From NCBI RefSeq assembly GCF_001403735.1, contig NZ_CXPG01000020.1, positions 682,001 through 746,000 on the forward strand: DNA of 64,000 bases, written 5' to 3'. The first letter of the stretch is position 1, and every line of letters starts with the position of its first letter. The position numbers and the translations under genes are program-made. Of the stretch, positions 29,859 through 40,969 are shown piece after piece. This DNA is from Jannaschia rubra (lineage in GTDB: Bacteria; Pseudomonadota; Alphaproteobacteria; Rhodobacterales; Rhodobacteraceae). The notes under the pieces were generated by a model. That model was given only the letters and a program-made list of their open reading frames with translations, was not told the DNA's origin and made no database searches.

Positions 29859-31397
29859 TCAGTCGATCTTCGGCAAAAGCGTATCCAGCGACGCCTTGGC
29901 ATCGCCGTAGAACATCCGCGTGTTCTCCTTGAAGAACAGCGGATTCTCGATGCCCGAGTATCCTGTGCCTTGACCTCGCTTGGACACGATCACGTTCTTC
30001 GCCTTCCAGACCTCCAGCACCGGCATTCCGGCGATGGGGCTGTTGGGGTCGTCCTGCGCCGCCGGGTTCACGATGTCGTTCGATCCGATGACGATGGCCA
30101 CGTCGGTGTCGGGGAAGTCGTCGTTGATCTCGTCCATCTCAAGCACGATGTCGTAGGGCACCTTGGCCTCGGCCAGCAGCACGTTCATGTGGCCGGGCAG
30201 GCGGCCCGCGACGGGGTGGATGGCGAAGCGGACTTTCTTGCCCTTGGCGCGCAGCTTGCGGACAAGCTCGCTCACCGACTGCTGCGCCTGGGCCACGGCC
30301 ATGCCGTAGCCCGGCACGATGACGACGCTGTCCGCCTCGTTCAGAAGATTCGCCACGCCGTCGGCGTCGATGGCCACCTGCTCCCCCTCGACCGCCATCT
30401 GGGGGCCGGAGGCGCCGCCGAAGCCACCCAGGATCACGTTCACGAACTTGCGGTTCATGGCCTTGCACATGATGTAGCTGAGGATCGCGCCCGATGAGCC
30501 GACGAGCGCGCCGGTCACGATCAGCAGGTCGTTGCCCAGCGTGAAGCCGATGGCCGCCGCCGCCCAGCCCGAGTAGCTGTTGAGCATCGAGACGACCACG
30601 GGCATGTCCGCGCCGCCGATCCCCATGATGAGGTGCCAGCCGATGAAACCCGCGATGAGCGTGACCAGCACCATCGTCCAGATGCCCGCTCCGTTGAAGT
30701 AGAGCAGCCCCAGGATCAGCGCCGCGGCCAGCGCGCCTGCGTTCAGCATGTGCCCGCCGGGCAATTGCGTGGGCTTGCCGTCAAGCCGGCCGGCGAGCTT
30801 GCCGAAGGCCACGACGGAGCCGGTGAAGGTCACGGCGCCGATGAAGATGCCGAGGAAGACCTCGACCTTCAGGATCGCGATTTCCACCGCGTCCTTGACC
30901 AGAAGCTTCTTGCCGAAGCCCGTGAGCTCGTCGGCGCGTTCCATGAGCGCGAGCGCCTCCGGCGTTGTGAAGACGGCCCCGCCCAAGGGCCCCGGCGGCC
31001 AGACGAAGGCCTCGGGCGCCATGTTCGCCATGAGCATGAGCTGTGCCTTGAGGTCGAGGACGTAGCCCAGCATCAGGTCGGCGTTGAGCCCGATGAAGAC
31101 CGCCGCCAGACCCACGAAGGAGTGGAGCGCGGCCACGAGTTGCGGCATCTCGGTCATCTGCACGCGGCCCGCCACGTAGTAGCCCGCGAAGCCCCCGGCG
31201 GCGACGGCCACCAGGATCAGGAGGATGTTGTGCACCCCCGGCCCGAAGACCGTGGCGACGACGGCGAGCGCCATGCCCGCGATGCCGTACCAGATGGCGC
31301 GCTTGGCCGATTCCTGGTTCGACAGGCCGCCCAGCGACAGGATGAAGAGGATGGAGGCCGCGATGTAGGCGGCCGAGGTGAGTCCGACGGAAAACAT
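29859..31397 (-). CDS. pntB: NAD(P) transhydrogenase subunit beta
   Basis: A 512-residue subunit: about nine membrane helices in residues 1-300 and the C-terminal NADP(H)-binding domain III (for example [15 protein letters not shown], and [15 protein letters not shown] near the end). With PntA it forms the proton-translocating transhydrogenase that uses the proton gradient to make NADPH from NADH. It follows pntA with a 10-base gap. It is slightly longer than the E. coli subunit, as is usual in alphaproteobacteria. Confidence 0.96.
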   Translation of the reverse strand: MFSVGLTSAAYIAASILFILSLGGLSNQESAKRAIWYGIAGMALAVVATVFGPGVHNILLILVAVAAGGFAGYYVAGRVQMTEMPQLVAALHSFVGLAAVFIGLNADLMLGYVLDLKAQLMLMANMAPEAFVWPPGPLGGAVFTTPEALALMERADELTGFGKKLLVKDAVEIAILKVEVFLGIFIGAVTFTGSVVAFGKLAGRLDGKPTQLPGGHMLNAGALAAALILGLLYFNGAGIWTMVLVTLIAGFIGWHLIMGIGGADMPVVVSMLNSYSGWAAAAIGFTLGNDLLIVTGALVGSSGAILSYIMCKAMNRKFVNVILGGFGGASGPQMAVEGEQVAIDADGVANLLNEADSVVIVPGYGMAVAQAQQSVSELVRKLRAKGKKVRFAIHPVAGRLPGHMNVLLAEAKVPYDIVLEMDEINDDFPDTDVAIVIGSNDIVNPAAQDDPNSPIAGMPVLEVWKAKNVIVSKRGQGTGYSGIENPLFFKENTRMFYGDAKASLDTLLPKID

Positions 31398-31407
31398 CAG
31401 CGGCCCC

Positions 31408-32982
31408 TCAGGATTTCTGGAACATGGCGAGCATGCGCCGGGTGACGAGGAAACCGCCGACGATGTTGATCGAGGAGATCAGCACGGCGACGAACGACAG
31501 GATCACCACGAGCCAGTTGCCCGACCCGATCTGGAGCAGGGCGCCCACGATGATGATGCCCGAGATGGCGTTGGTGACGGCCATGAGCGGCGTGTGAAGC
31601 GCGTGGCTGACGCCCCAGATCACCTGGAACCCGACGAAGCAGGCCAGCGCGAAGACGATGAAATGCTGCATGAAGGACGCGGGCGCCCAGATGCCGACGA
31701 GCAGCAGAAGCGCCGCGCCCACGGCCAGCATCGTGACCTGCGACCGCGTCTGCGTCTTGAAGGCGGCGATCTCGCTGGCGCGCTTTTCCTCGGCCGTCGG
31801 AACTTTCGGCTTCTCGCGCGTCTGAACGGCGATGGCGGCGACCTTGGGCGGTGGCGGGGGCCAGGTGATCTCACCCTCGCGCGTGACGGTGGCGCCGCGG
31901 ATCACGTCGTCGTCCATGTCGTGAACGATCGTGCCGTCCTTCCCGGGCGTGAGGTCGGCCAGCATGTGGCGGATGTTGTTGCCGTAGAGGGTCGAGGATT
32001 GCGCGGCCATGCGGCTCGGGAAATCGGTGTAGCCGATGATGGTGACCCCGTTGTCGGTCACGATTCTTTCGTCCGGAACGGTCAATTCGCAGTTGCCGCC
32101 GCGTTCGGCCGCAAGGTCGATTATGACGCTGCCGGGCTTCATCGCCTTCACCATGTCCTCGGTCCAGAGGACGGGGGCGGGGCGGTTGGGGATGAGGGCG
32201 GTGCAGATGACGATGTCGATGTCGGGCGCCATCTCGCGGAACTTGGCGAGCTGCTTGGCCTGGAACTCAGGCGAGGAGGGCGGCGCATAGCCGCCGGTGG
32301 CCGCGCCGTCGGGCAGTTCGGAGGCGTCGAACTCGAGGAACACGAATTCCGCACCCATCGATTCGATCTGCTCTGCCACCTCGGGGCGCACGTCGAAGGC
32401 GTAGGTTATCGCCCCCAGCGAGGTGGAGGTGCCGATGGCGGCGAGCCCCGCCACCCCCGCCCCGATCACCAGAACCTTGGCCGGCGGCACCTTGCCGGCC
32501 GCCGTCACCTGACCGGTGAAGAAGCGGCCGAAGTTGTTGCCCGCCTCGATCACGGCGCGGTAGCCCGCGATGTTGGCCATGGACGACAGGGCGTCCATCT
32601 TCTGCGCGCGGCTGATGCGGGGCACCATGTCCATGGCGATGGCGGTGGCGCCGCGGGCCTTGACCGTTTCCATCAGCTTTTCGTTGGAGGACGGGTAGAA
32701 GAAGGAGATCAGCGTCTGGTCTCGGGTCAGGCGCCGGGCCTCGGTCTCGGTCGGGGGGCGGACCTTGGCGACGACGTCGACCATCTTGAACAGGGCGGGG
32801 GCGGTCTTCATCACCTCGACCCCGGCGGCGCGGTAAGCATCGTCCGAGAACCCGGCGGCGGCGCCAGCCCCCGTCTCGACGAAGACCTCGTGACCCAGCT
32901 TCTGCAGGTGCCCCGCGCTTTCGGGGGTGATGGCGACGCGGGCTTCGCCCTCGTGTACCTCTTTCGGTGCGCCGATCTTCAT
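31408..32982 (-). CDS. pntA: NAD(P) transhydrogenase subunit alpha
   Basis: A 524-residue full-length alpha subunit: an alanine-dehydrogenase-like N-terminal half ([20 protein letters not shown]), the NAD-binding [15 protein letters not shown] (about 172-186) and four C-terminal membrane helices. Many alphaproteobacteria split this gene into pntAA and pntAB; here the soluble and membrane parts are fused as in E. coli. It is the first gene of the pntAB operon. Confidence 0.96.
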   Translation of the reverse strand: MKIGAPKEVHEGEARVAITPESAGHLQKLGHEVFVETGAGAAAGFSDDAYRAAGVEVMKTAPALFKMVDVVAKVRPPTETEARRLTRDQTLISFFYPSSNEKLMETVKARGATAIAMDMVPRISRAQKMDALSSMANIAGYRAVIEAGNNFGRFFTGQVTAAGKVPPAKVLVIGAGVAGLAAIGTSTSLGAITYAFDVRPEVAEQIESMGAEFVFLEFDASELPDGAATGGYAPPSSPEFQAKQLAKFREMAPDIDIVICTALIPNRPAPVLWTEDMVKAMKPGSVIIDLAAERGGNCELTVPDERIVTDNGVTIIGYTDFPSRMAAQSSTLYGNNIRHMLADLTPGKDGTIVHDMDDDVIRGATVTREGEITWPPPPPKVAAIAVQTREKPKVPTAEEKRASEIAAFKTQTRSQVTMLAVGAALLLLVGIWAPASFMQHFIVFALACFVGFQVIWGVSHALHTPLMAVTNAISGIIIVGALLQIGSGNWLVVILSFVAVLISSINIVGGFLVTRRMLAMFQKS

Positions 32983-33090
32983 TGCATGGTCTCCCCGCGG
33001 TCGTGACGATGTCGCTGCCGCCTATCTGTCGCGGTCGGGCCGCCCAATGCAAGGCGGTAGGCGCAAAACGATGGTCGGGAGGAGAAAACT

Positions 33091-33840
33091 GTGGACGATC
33101 TGACAGGACGGCACGCGCTGGTCACAGGGGGCGGCACCGGCATCGGGCGCGCCATCGCAGAGGCATTGCGCGACGCGGGTGCCAAGGTCACGGTGACGGG
33201 ACGCCGCGCCGATGTGCTGGCCGAGGTCGGCGGATGCCTCGCCGTTCCCATGGACGTGGCGGAGGAGGCGAGCGTGACCGAAGGCGTCGCGCGTGCGCAG
33301 GGGCAGAACGGCCCGGTCCACATCTGCGTGGCCAACGCGGGCGTGGCCAGCGGCGCGTCGCTGGCGCGGACGGATGCGGCGATGTGGCGGCAGGTGATGG
33401 CGATCAATCTGGACGGCTGCTTCCACATCTTCCGCGCCTGCCTGCCGGACATGCTGTCGGAAGGCTGGGGTAGGGCCATCGCGATATCGTCCATCGCCGG
33501 GCTGAAGGGATTGAAGGGCGCGCCGGCCTATACCGCGTCGAAGCACGGGATGATCGGGCTGGTGCGCGGGGTCGCCGCCGACCTTGCGGGCAAGCCGGTG
33601 ACGGCCAACGCGATCTGCCCGGGCTATGTGGACACCGACATCGTGACCGGCAATACCACCCGCATCATGGAGCGGACAGGCATGTCGCAGGCCGACGCCC
33701 GCAACGTGATGGTGGGCGCCAACCCGCACCGCCGCCTGATCGAGGCGGACGAGGTGGCGGCGGCGGCGCTGTGGCTGTGCGGCGACGGCGCGCGCAGCGT
33801 CAACGGACAGGCGATCCAGATCGCCGGGGGGGAATTCTGA
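33091..33840 (+). CDS. Short-chain dehydrogenase/reductase (SDR)
   Basis: A 249-residue classical SDR: cofactor motif TGGGTGIG (about 11-18), NAG motif in CVANAGVA, catalytic Tyr147 and Lys151 in YTASK with Ser about 134. The sequence resembles the 3-hydroxybutyrate dehydrogenase-like branch, but the substrate is not determined. GGAGGAG precedes GTG 33091. The stop overlaps the kynU start by one base (TGATG), so the two are co-translated and the SDR may act in or near tryptophan breakdown (inference). Confidence 0.85.
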   Translation: MDDLTGRHALVTGGGTGIGRAIAEALRDAGAKVTVTGRRADVLAEVGGCLAVPMDVAEEASVTEGVARAQGQNGPVHICVANAGVASGASLARTDAAMWRQVMAINLDGCFHIFRACLPDMLSEGWGRAIAISSIAGLKGLKGAPAYTASKHGMIGLVRGVAADLAGKPVTANAICPGYVDTDIVTGNTTRIMERTGMSQADARNVMVGANPHRRLIEADEVAAAALWLCGDGARSVNGQAIQIAGGEF

Positions 33841-35036
33841 TGGATTGGAATGCGTTCAGGGCACGGTTTCATCTGCCCGATGGGGTGATCTATCTCGACG
33901 GGAACTCGCTCGGGCCGATGCCCGTCGCGGCGCCGGAACGGGTCGCGCGGACGATGGACGAATGGCGCGACATGCTGATCGGCGGGTGGAACGACGGGGC
34001 CGGCGGCGAGGGCTGGATGAGCTGGCCGGGCCGTCTGGGCGACCGGATCGGCCGCCTGATCGGCGCGCCGGCGGGGTCGGTAACGGTGGGCGACACCTTG
34101 TCGATCAAGGTGTTCCAGGCGCTGGACGCCGCGCTCAAGATGCGGCCGGACCGCCGCGTGATCCTGTCGGACGGCGGCAACTTCCCGTCGGATCTCTATA
34201 TGGCGGAGGGGCTGATCGGCGCGCTGCACCGCGATCTGGACCTGCGCGTCGTCGCGCCCGAGGAGGTGGCGGACACCATCGACGAAGATCTTGCCGTGCT
34301 GATGCTGACGCAGGTCGACTATCGCACCGGCCGGATGCACGACATGGCGGATCTGACCGCGCGCGCCCATGCCGCTGGCGCGTTGACGGTCTGGGACCTG
34401 GCCCATTCGGCGGGCGCGCATGAGGTCGATCTGACGGGGGCCGGGGCGGATTTCGCCACGGGCTGCACCTACAAGTATCTTAACGCGGGGCCCGGCGCGC
34501 CGGCCTTCATCTACGTCCGGCCGAACCTGCAGGACGCAGTGGAGCCCGCGCTGTCGGGGTGGCTGGGCCATGCGGCGCCCTTCGCCTTCGACCCGTCCTA
34601 CCGCCCCGGCGCGGGGGTGGAGCGGTTGCGCGTCGGGACGCCGGCCGTGCTCCAGATGGCGGCGCTCGACGCCGCGCTCGACATCTGGGACGAGGTTGAC
34701 ATGGCCGCGCTCCGTGCCCGGTCGCTGGAGTTGTCGGAGCGGTTCGCCGCCGGCGTGGCCACGCGGTGCCCGGCATTGACCCCCGCGCTCGCGTCCGGCG
34801 TGCCCCGCGGCAGCCAGGTCAGTTTCCGCCACGCGGACGGCTATGCGATCATGCAGGCCCTGATCGCGCGCGGCGTGGTCGGCGACTTCCGCGCGCCCGA
34901 CATCCTGCGCTTCGGATTCACTCCGCTCTTCGTGTCGGAGGCCGAGGTGGACGGCGCGGTGGGCCATCTGGCGCAGGTCATGGCGACCGCGGAATGGGAC
35001 CAACCCCGCTTCCGCGCGCGCCGGGCCGTGACCTGA
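33840..35036 (+). CDS. kynU: Kynureninase
   Basis: A 398-residue PLP enzyme that splits kynurenine to anthranilate and alanine. The start segment YLDGNSLGPMP is the family signature. The cofactor aspartate lies in WDLAHSAGA and the PLP lysine in TYKYLNAGPGAPAF (Lys212). ATG 33840 overlaps the SDR stop. No tryptophan dioxygenase or kynurenine formamidase gene is in the window. It is convergent with argB. Confidence 0.93.
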   Translation: MDWNAFRARFHLPDGVIYLDGNSLGPMPVAAPERVARTMDEWRDMLIGGWNDGAGGEGWMSWPGRLGDRIGRLIGAPAGSVTVGDTLSIKVFQALDAALKMRPDRRVILSDGGNFPSDLYMAEGLIGALHRDLDLRVVAPEEVADTIDEDLAVLMLTQVDYRTGRMHDMADLTARAHAAGALTVWDLAHSAGAHEVDLTGAGADFATGCTYKYLNAGPGAPAFIYVRPNLQDAVEPALSGWLGHAAPFAFDPSYRPGAGVERLRVGTPAVLQMAALDAALDIWDEVDMAALRARSLELSERFAAGVATRCPALTPALASGVPRGSQVSFRHADGYAIMQALIARGVVGDFRAPDILRFGFTPLFVSEAEVDGAVGHLAQVMATAEWDQPRFRARRAVT

Positions 35037-35039
35037 GCC

Positions 35040-35888
35040 TCAGCCGAGCCGGATCATGCTGCCCGCGCCGTGGCTGGTGAAGAGCTCCAGCAGGACGGCG
35101 TTGGGCACCCGACCGTCGAGGATGACGACGGCCCGCACCCCGCCCTCCAGCGCGGCAAGGGCGGTTTCGGTCTTGGGGATCATGCCGCCCGCGACAGTGC
35201 CTTCCTCGGTCATCCGGCGCAGAACGGCGGCGGTCAGATCGGTCACGACCTCGCCCGTCGCGTCCTTGACGCCCGCCACATCGGTGAGGAGCAGCAGGCG
35301 GTCGGCCTTCAGAGCCGCGGCGATGGCGCCCGCCGCCACATCGCCGTTGATGTTGTAGGTTTCGTCCATCTCGCCCGTGCCGATGGGCGCGATGACGGGG
35401 ATCATCTCGTCGCGGAACAGGCTGTGCAGAAGGCGGGTGTCGACCTCGGTGGGCGTCCCGACGAAGCCGAGATCCGGGTCGGTCTGGTCGCAGACGAGCA
35501 TGTCCGCATCCTTGCCCGACAGGCCGACGGCGCGGCCGCCCGCCGAGTTGATCGCCTGCACGATGCGCTTGTTGACCTGCCCGGCCAGCACCATCTCGAC
35601 GATGCGGACGGTCTCGGCGTCGGTCACGCGCTGGCCGCGCACGAAATCCGACGTGACCCCCAGCCGTGCCAGCAACTCGTTTATCATCGGCCCGCCGCCG
35701 TGGACGACGACGGGGTTGATGCCCACCGTCCGCATCAGCACCACATCGCGCGCGAAACTGGCCATCCCCTCCTCGCTTCCCATGGCGTGGCCGCCCAGCT
35801 TGATGACCACCACGGCGTCGTCGTAGCGGGTGAGGTAGGGGAGCGCCTCGTTCAGGGTGCGGGCGATGGCGGCGTTGTCGCGGGTCAT
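35040..35888 (-). CDS. argB: Acetylglutamate kinase
   Basis: A 282-residue enzyme that phosphorylates N-acetylglutamate in arginine synthesis. Conserved elements: [11 protein letters not shown] near residues 29-39, [13 protein letters not shown], and the [17 protein letters not shown] segment of the arginine-sensitive hexameric type. ATG 35888 has AGGA five bases upstream; a GTG at 35906 is an alternative that would add six residues. It is the last gene of the rpmH-to-argB cluster, 22 bases after engB. Confidence 0.95.
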   Translation of the reverse strand: MTRDNAAIARTLNEALPYLTRYDDAVVVIKLGGHAMGSEEGMASFARDVVLMRTVGINPVVVHGGGPMINELLARLGVTSDFVRGQRVTDAETVRIVEMVLAGQVNKRIVQAINSAGGRAVGLSGKDADMLVCDQTDPDLGFVGTPTEVDTRLLHSLFRDEMIPVIAPIGTGEMDETYNINGDVAAGAIAAALKADRLLLLTDVAGVKDATGEVVTDLTAAVLRRMTEEGTVAGGMIPKTETALAALEGGVRAVVILDGRVPNAVLLELFTSHGAGSMIRLG

Positions 35889-35910
35889 GGCGTCCTGTTT
35901 CTTCACGGTA

Positions 35911-36561
35911 TCATTCCATCGTGGCGATCGTGGCACGAAGGGTGGGGATGCCCCAGCCCTTTTCGCTGCTCGTGACGATCAGCTCGGGATAGGCCGCGGG
36001 GTGACGGGCCAGGGCCCGGCGCGTCTGGTCGAGGGCCGCGTCCCGATCGGCGTCCTTGACCTTGTCGGCCTTGGTCAGCACCGTCTGGAACGTTACCGCG
36101 GAGGCATCCAGAAGCGACATGATCTGCTCGTCCACCTCCTTCACCCCGTGCCGCGCGTCGATCAGGACGAAGGCCCGGCGCAGGCTGGGCCGCCCGGCCA
36201 GATAGGCCTTGAGCAGCGCCTGCCATTTGGCCACCACCGCCACGGGCGCGTTGGCGAAGCCGTAGCCCGGCAGGTCCACGAGATAGTGGCTGCCGGCCAG
36301 GGTGAAGAAGTTGATCTCCTGCGTGCGGCCGGGGGTGTTCGATGCCCGCGCCAACGCTTTTCGGCCGGTCAAGGCGTTGATCAGCGTCGATTTTCCGACG
36401 TTGGATCGCCCGGCGAAACAGACCTCGATCCGGTCGGCGGGGGGCATCCCGTCCATGGCGACGACGCCCTTCAGGAACTCGCCCCCCGTGGCGAAAAGAC
36501 GACGTCCGGCTTCCTCGGCCGCGGGGTCCGGTGCGTCGGTGACGGGGAAGGGCAGGGTCAT
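35911..36561 (-). CDS. engB: Ribosome biogenesis GTPase EngB (YihA/YsxC)
   Basis: A 216-residue GTPase needed for large ribosomal subunit assembly. P-loop GRSNVGKST at 51-59, switch region [12 protein letters not shown]3 DLPGYG and G4 TKAD are all present. Membership of the rpmH-rnpA-yidC-engB-argB cluster is typical of Rhodobacterales. Confidence 0.95.
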   Translation of the reverse strand: MTLPFPVTDAPDPAAEEAGRRLFATGGEFLKGVVAMDGMPPADRIEVCFAGRSNVGKSTLINALTGRKALARASNTPGRTQEINFFTLAGSHYLVDLPGYGFANAPVAVVAKWQALLKAYLAGRPSLRRAFVLIDARHGVKEVDEQIMSLLDASAVTFQTVLTKADKVKDADRDAALDQTRRALARHPAAYPELIVTSSEKGWGIPTLRATIATME

Positions 36562-36592
36562 GGGATGTCCTGTCGGAGGGGCGGACGGCCGA

Positions 36593-37327
36593 TCAGGCCG
36601 GGATGAGCATGTCGCCCAGGGCCACGCGACCGGGTGCGATGCAGGTGAGATAGACGCCGAAATCGCGGTGGCCCCAGCCGGCCTCCAGCTCGCCCAGGGT
36701 ATCGGCGTCGACCTTGCCGGTATCGGGGTTGGCCATCGTGGCGCGGCAGCGGGTGATGCGCTGTTCGACGCGGAACCGCGCTGTGCCCAGCGTCAGGTCG
36801 CGGCCGACCCAGTCGAACTCCGCCCAGGCAGGCAGGCCATCGACCCAGAGGTTCGCGCGCCAGCGGTGGCGGGACAAGGGGCGGCCGATGCGGGCGGCGA
36901 CCGCATCGTGCGTGGACATGTTGCCGAGCGAGATCGACGGAAACGCGGTGTCGGTGAAACCCCGCGCCGCGGCACGGACGATTCCCGAAGGTGCAGCCCG
37001 CGCCGGGTCGGTCAGAGGCGCGATCCAGTCGAGGAACGGCCGGTTGTCCTCATCGGGGTCGAAGGCGAGGTCGGGGCGGTCCGGGTGCGACAGGGTGACG
37101 GCGCCGTCGCCCATCCGCGCCGTGATCGCCATGAGCGCCGGCGTCTTGGCGCCCCGATTGAAGTTGGCGCAGGGCACCCAATGGTCGCCGTCCAGCCGCG
37201 CGGCCTCGTGCGCGACGGCCCAGAGGCGGTCGAAGGGGATCGTGCCGCCCGGCGCGATGTCGAAGGCGGCGACGGGTTCGCGCCCGTGCGCCTTGATGGG
37301 ATGCCGCCAGATTTCGGCGAGCCGCAC
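36593..37327 (-). CDS. MOSC domain-containing protein
   Basis: A 244-residue protein with an N-terminal MOSC beta-barrel part (MRLAEIWRHPIKAHGRE) and a C-terminal MOSC domain containing the conserved cysteine in ITRCRATMANPDTG. MOSC proteins handle sulfur or the molybdenum cofactor; mARC-type relatives are Moco enzymes, but this short form has no clear assignment. The GTG start at 37327 directly abuts the yidC stop (TAGGTG), implying translational coupling. Confidence 0.88.
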   Translation of the reverse strand: MRLAEIWRHPIKAHGREPVAAFDIAPGGTIPFDRLWAVAHEAARLDGDHWVPCANFNRGAKTPALMAITARMGDGAVTLSHPDRPDLAFDPDEDNRPFLDWIAPLTDPARAAPSGIVRAAARGFTDTAFPSISLGNMSTHDAVAARIGRPLSRHRWRANLWVDGLPAWAEFDWVGRDLTLGTARFRVEQRITRCRATMANPDTGKVDADTLGELEAGWGHRDFGVYLTCIAPGRVALGDMLIPA

Positions 37328-39199
37328 CTATTTGCCCTTCTTCGTCGGGGCCTTGCCGTCGTTGGCGGCGAGCGCGGGCTTCTTGCGGCGCACGCTGGTC
37401 TTGATGTTGCCGAAGAGGTCGGGTCGTGCCCCGTGGCTGCGCATGATGATGTACTGCTGCGTGAAGGTGATCGTGTTGTTGGTGATCCAGTAGACCACCA
37501 GACCGCTGGCGAAACCGCCCAGCATGAACATGAACACCCAGGGCATCCAGGCGAAGATCATCGCCTGTGTCGCATCCGTCGGCGCGGGGTTGAGCCGCTG
37601 CTGGAGCCACATCGACACGCCCAGTAGGATGGGCAGGATGCCGATGAAGACCAGCGCAAGCACGGTTCCGGGTTCGGGGGCCGCATAGGGCAGCAGGCCG
37701 AACAGGTTCATGATGCTGGTCGGGTCGGGGGCGGACAGATCCTGGAACGGGCCGAAGAAGGGCGCATGGCGCAGTTCGATGGTGACGAAGATCACCTTGT
37801 AGAGGCTGAAGAAGATCGGGATCTGGAGCAGGATCGGGAGGCAGCCGGCGGCCGGATTCACCTTGTTGGTCTTGTAGAGCTCCATCATCCCGGCCTGAAG
37901 CTTCTGGCGGTCGTCGCCGGCCCGCTCCTTCAGCTTCTCCATCTCGGGCTGGAGTTCCTTCATTCGCGCCATCGAGACGTAGGACTTGTAGGCGAGCGGG
38001 AACAGGATCGCCTTGATCCCGAAGGTCAGCACGATGATCGCGATGCCCATGTTGCCGATCACGCCGTTGAGGAAATGCAGCGCGGTGAAGATGGGCTTGG
38101 TCAGGAAATAGAAGATGCCCCAGTCGATCGCATCGACGAAGCCCGGCACATTGGCCTCGTTCTGATAGTCGCGCAGGACTTCCCACTCCTTCGCGCCTGC
38201 GAAGACGCGTTGTTCGGAGGTGACGGTCGCGCCCGGCGCGACATCGATGGGGGCAAGACGGGTTTCCGTCTGGTAGATGTCGGCGCCTTCGACATATTTC
38301 ACGACCTCGGTGAAGGGCGCGTCCGACGAGGGGATGAGTGTGGCCATCCAGTACTTGTCGGTGAAGCCGATCCAGCCGTCTTCGGCGGCTTCGGTCTTTT
38401 CGACGCGACCGGCTTCCAGCGGATCGGCGTCGAATTCCACGATGTCGTCGTAGTCGATTTCCCGCAGGCTGCCGTCGGCGCGGCCCACGACGCCTTCGTG
38501 CAGGATGAAGAAATTGGCGGTGTCCGGCTCGCCATGCCGTGCGATCAGTCCGTAGGGCGCCAGGCGAACGGCCGCGTCGGTGGTGTTCTCGACCGATTGC
38601 GCGACGGTGAACATGTAGTCGTCATCGACCGCGATCGTGCGCCGGAAGATCAGCCCGGCACCGTTGTCCCATGTCAGCGTCACGGGCGTCTCGGGCGTCA
38701 GCGTCGCCCCGTCGGGCGCGGTCCAGGGCGTCGTGGCCTGGGGCACGGCCTCGCTGGGCAGGTCGCCGGTCGGAACCCAGCCGTGCAGGGCGTAGAAGGC
38801 CTGCGGACCCCCGGCGGGCGACAGCAGCGTGACGATGGGAGAGTCGTCGTCGAGCGTCTCGCGGTAGTCCTTGAGCGAGATGTCGTCGATCCGCCCTCCG
38901 GTCAGCGAGATGGAGCCTGTCAGGCGCGGCGTGTCGACCGGAACGCGGGCGCTGGCAGCCACGGCGGTGGCGCGGCTCTCGGCCGGGGTCGCGGTCACCG
39001 CACCGGGCACCGCCGTCGGCGTTCCGCCCGCTACCGGCGGAGTCACCGCGCCGGGCGCCCTGTCGGGAATGCCATCGGAGGTTGCCGTTTCCTCGACCGT
39101 CGGGGCCTGCTGCTCGGGCGGGAACAGCACGAACCAGATCAGCAGCACCACGGCGCTGAGCACGGTGGCAAGGATGAGGTTCTTGTTCTGATCGTCCAT
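37328..39199 (-). CDS. yidC: Membrane protein insertase YidC
   Basis: A 623-residue insertase. An N-terminal helix (LILATVLSAVVLLIWFVLF), a long periplasmic beta domain that is Thr/Ala/Pro-rich in the first 100 residues, and the conserved C-terminal five-helix core (GWGIFYFLTKPIFTALHFLNGVIGNMGIAIIVLTF in part). A basic tail (RRKKPALAANDGKAPTKKGK) may bind ribosomes. In its standard place after yidD, but separated from it by ttcA and an EAL gene. Confidence 0.97.
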   Translation of the reverse strand: MDDQNKNLILATVLSAVVLLIWFVLFPPEQQAPTVEETATSDGIPDRAPGAVTPPVAGGTPTAVPGAVTATPAESRATAVAASARVPVDTPRLTGSISLTGGRIDDISLKDYRETLDDDSPIVTLLSPAGGPQAFYALHGWVPTGDLPSEAVPQATTPWTAPDGATLTPETPVTLTWDNGAGLIFRRTIAVDDDYMFTVAQSVENTTDAAVRLAPYGLIARHGEPDTANFFILHEGVVGRADGSLREIDYDDIVEFDADPLEAGRVEKTEAAEDGWIGFTDKYWMATLIPSSDAPFTEVVKYVEGADIYQTETRLAPIDVAPGATVTSEQRVFAGAKEWEVLRDYQNEANVPGFVDAIDWGIFYFLTKPIFTALHFLNGVIGNMGIAIIVLTFGIKAILFPLAYKSYVSMARMKELQPEMEKLKERAGDDRQKLQAGMMELYKTNKVNPAAGCLPILLQIPIFFSLYKVIFVTIELRHAPFFGPFQDLSAPDPTSIMNLFGLLPYAAPEPGTVLALVFIGILPILLGVSMWLQQRLNPAPTDATQAMIFAWMPWVFMFMLGGFASGLVVYWITNNTITFTQQYIIMRSHGARPDLFGNIKTSVRRKKPALAANDGKAPTKKGK

Positions 39200-39375
39200 T
39201 GCAGACCTGTCTCGCGCGGGATCGGGGTTGCGCGCCGTTCAACAGACCGGGTGGGGGAAGGTCAAGGCCAAACCCCCTTCCCGCAGGGCTCGGCGGGGAG
39301 CCGTGCCGTCGCGGCTGGGCGGCATCGACCCGTCGACACCGCCTCACGTTCGGCCGGTATACCGCCCGGTCGTCG

Positions 39376-40911
39376 TCAGGCCGACCCTTGGGGACGCATC
39401 AGCCGCAGGCTCTCGGCGGGGCCGGAGGGCAGGGCGAGCGCCCAGGGGATCGTCTCGGCGAAGGGCATCGGCCGGGCGATGCCGAAACCCTGAACGTGCG
39501 GACAGCCCATCTCGGTGAGGGTGGCCTGCTCCTCCGGCGTCTCGACCCCTTCGGCCAGCGTCTCGATGTCGAGGCTGCGCGCAAGGCCCAGGATTGCGCC
39601 GACGACGGTGCGCCGGGCGCTGTCGCCGTCGATCCCCTCGACGAAGCTCCGGTCGATCTTGATGCGGTGCACGCCGAACCGGGCGATGTGCGCGATAGAG
39701 GCGGCACCGGTGCCGAAATCGTCGAGGTCCAGCCGGAACCCGGCCTTGCGCAGCGCAGCCAGGTTGCGGGTGATCGTCTCGTCCCCATCGCGCAGGGTCA
39801 CGGTCTCGAGGATCTCGATTGCCACGCGGGGGGGCTGAACGTCGTAGCGGTCGAGTTGCCAGATGATGCGTTCGGCCAGCCGCGGGTCGGCGAGTTGCTC
39901 CAGCGAGACGTTGATGCCCACGCAGGGCACGTCGAGACCGGCCCGGTCCCATTCGATGAGGGCTTCGAGGCTCGCCTTCAGGATCTGCTCCCCCAGGTCG
40001 GCGGACCGTCCGGCGGAGGTGATCGTGGGCAGGAACTGGCCGGGCGTCAGGACGCCGAGCTCGGGGTGATGCCAGCGGGCCAGCGCCTCGAACCCGGCGA
40101 GCTGGCCGGTGCGGCTGTCGATCTGGGGCTGGAACCATGGCCGGATCTCTCCGCCCGCGAGCGCGTCTTCGATGCAGCCGGCCAGCCGGTGATCGGTTTC
40201 GACCTGGCTGCGGATGGTCGGATTGAAGGCGCGCACCGCCCCGTCGCCCTGCCGCCGTGCGATCCGCAGGGCGCAGTCGGCGGCGGCCAGCATCGCGGCG
40301 CCGGTGCGTGCGGGGGCCATCGCCTCCGAGCAGATGCCGATGGAGCATTGGACGCGCACCGCACGCCCGTCGAGCGACACAGGCTCCGCCACGGCGGATT
40401 GGATGCGGTCGACGATATTCATGACGACGTCGAGATCGGCGCGGCGCGTCGGCGCCAGCACGACCACCATTCCATCGTCGCCGACGCGCGTCACCGCATC
40501 CTGACCGCGCATGGCCGATGACACCCGCTGCGTCACCCGATCCATGATCCGCTCGCCCATGTCGGCCGTCCAGTCACCGTCGGCGAAATGCGGATCGTCC
40601 ACCTGGACGTGCAGGACGGCCGTGGTCCGGTCGCGCCGCGCGCAGTCCTGGAGGGTGTCTTCCACGAGACGCTGCACGGCGGCCCGCGACATCCGGCGGT
40701 CCATCATCGCGCCCGGCGGCGATGCGGCCGTCCGTCGGTCGAGCGCCAGGAATACGGGCAGGACGAGCACCAGCGCCATGGCGACCGCATCCTGTCCGAA
40801 GGTCCATGCCACGGCGGCGACCGCCGGGAACAGCATCATCCAGTCGGTTCTGCCCCGCACCCGTGCCAGCCACCCACGAGCGGTCGATATAGGTGATGTC
40901 CGTTGCGTCAT
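39376..40911 (-). CDS. EAL-domain c-di-GMP phosphodiesterase with degenerate GGDEF domain
   Basis: A 511-residue membrane protein: one or two helices at about 24-57, a GGDEF-fold domain with the signature changed to VGDDG (143-147), and a C-terminal EAL domain with intact GFEALARW (EAL 275-277), LDDFGTGAAS, an acidic residue in EILETVTLRD, and TLAEGVET. Loss of the GGDEF signature suggests that the first domain is regulatory (GTP-binding) or inactive, and that the protein degrades c-di-GMP. It lies between ttcA and yidC within the rpmH cluster. Confidence 0.9.
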   Translation of the reverse strand: MTQRTSPISTARGWLARVRGRTDWMMLFPAVAAVAWTFGQDAVAMALVLVLPVFLALDRRTAASPPGAMMDRRMSRAAVQRLVEDTLQDCARRDRTTAVLHVQVDDPHFADGDWTADMGERIMDRVTQRVSSAMRGQDAVTRVGDDGMVVVLAPTRRADLDVVMNIVDRIQSAVAEPVSLDGRAVRVQCSIGICSEAMAPARTGAAMLAAADCALRIARRQGDGAVRAFNPTIRSQVETDHRLAGCIEDALAGGEIRPWFQPQIDSRTGQLAGFEALARWHHPELGVLTPGQFLPTITSAGRSADLGEQILKASLEALIEWDRAGLDVPCVGINVSLEQLADPRLAERIIWQLDRYDVQPPRVAIEILETVTLRDGDETITRNLAALRKAGFRLDLDDFGTGAASIAHIARFGVHRIKIDRSFVEGIDGDSARRTVVGAILGLARSLDIETLAEGVETPEEQATLTEMGCPHVQGFGIARPMPFAETIPWALALPSGPAESLRLMRPQGSA

Positions 40912-40969
40912 TCGATCCTCCGGTCCCCGGTTCGGGGTCAGACCTAGGCGGCCGGAGGTCAACGGGGCC

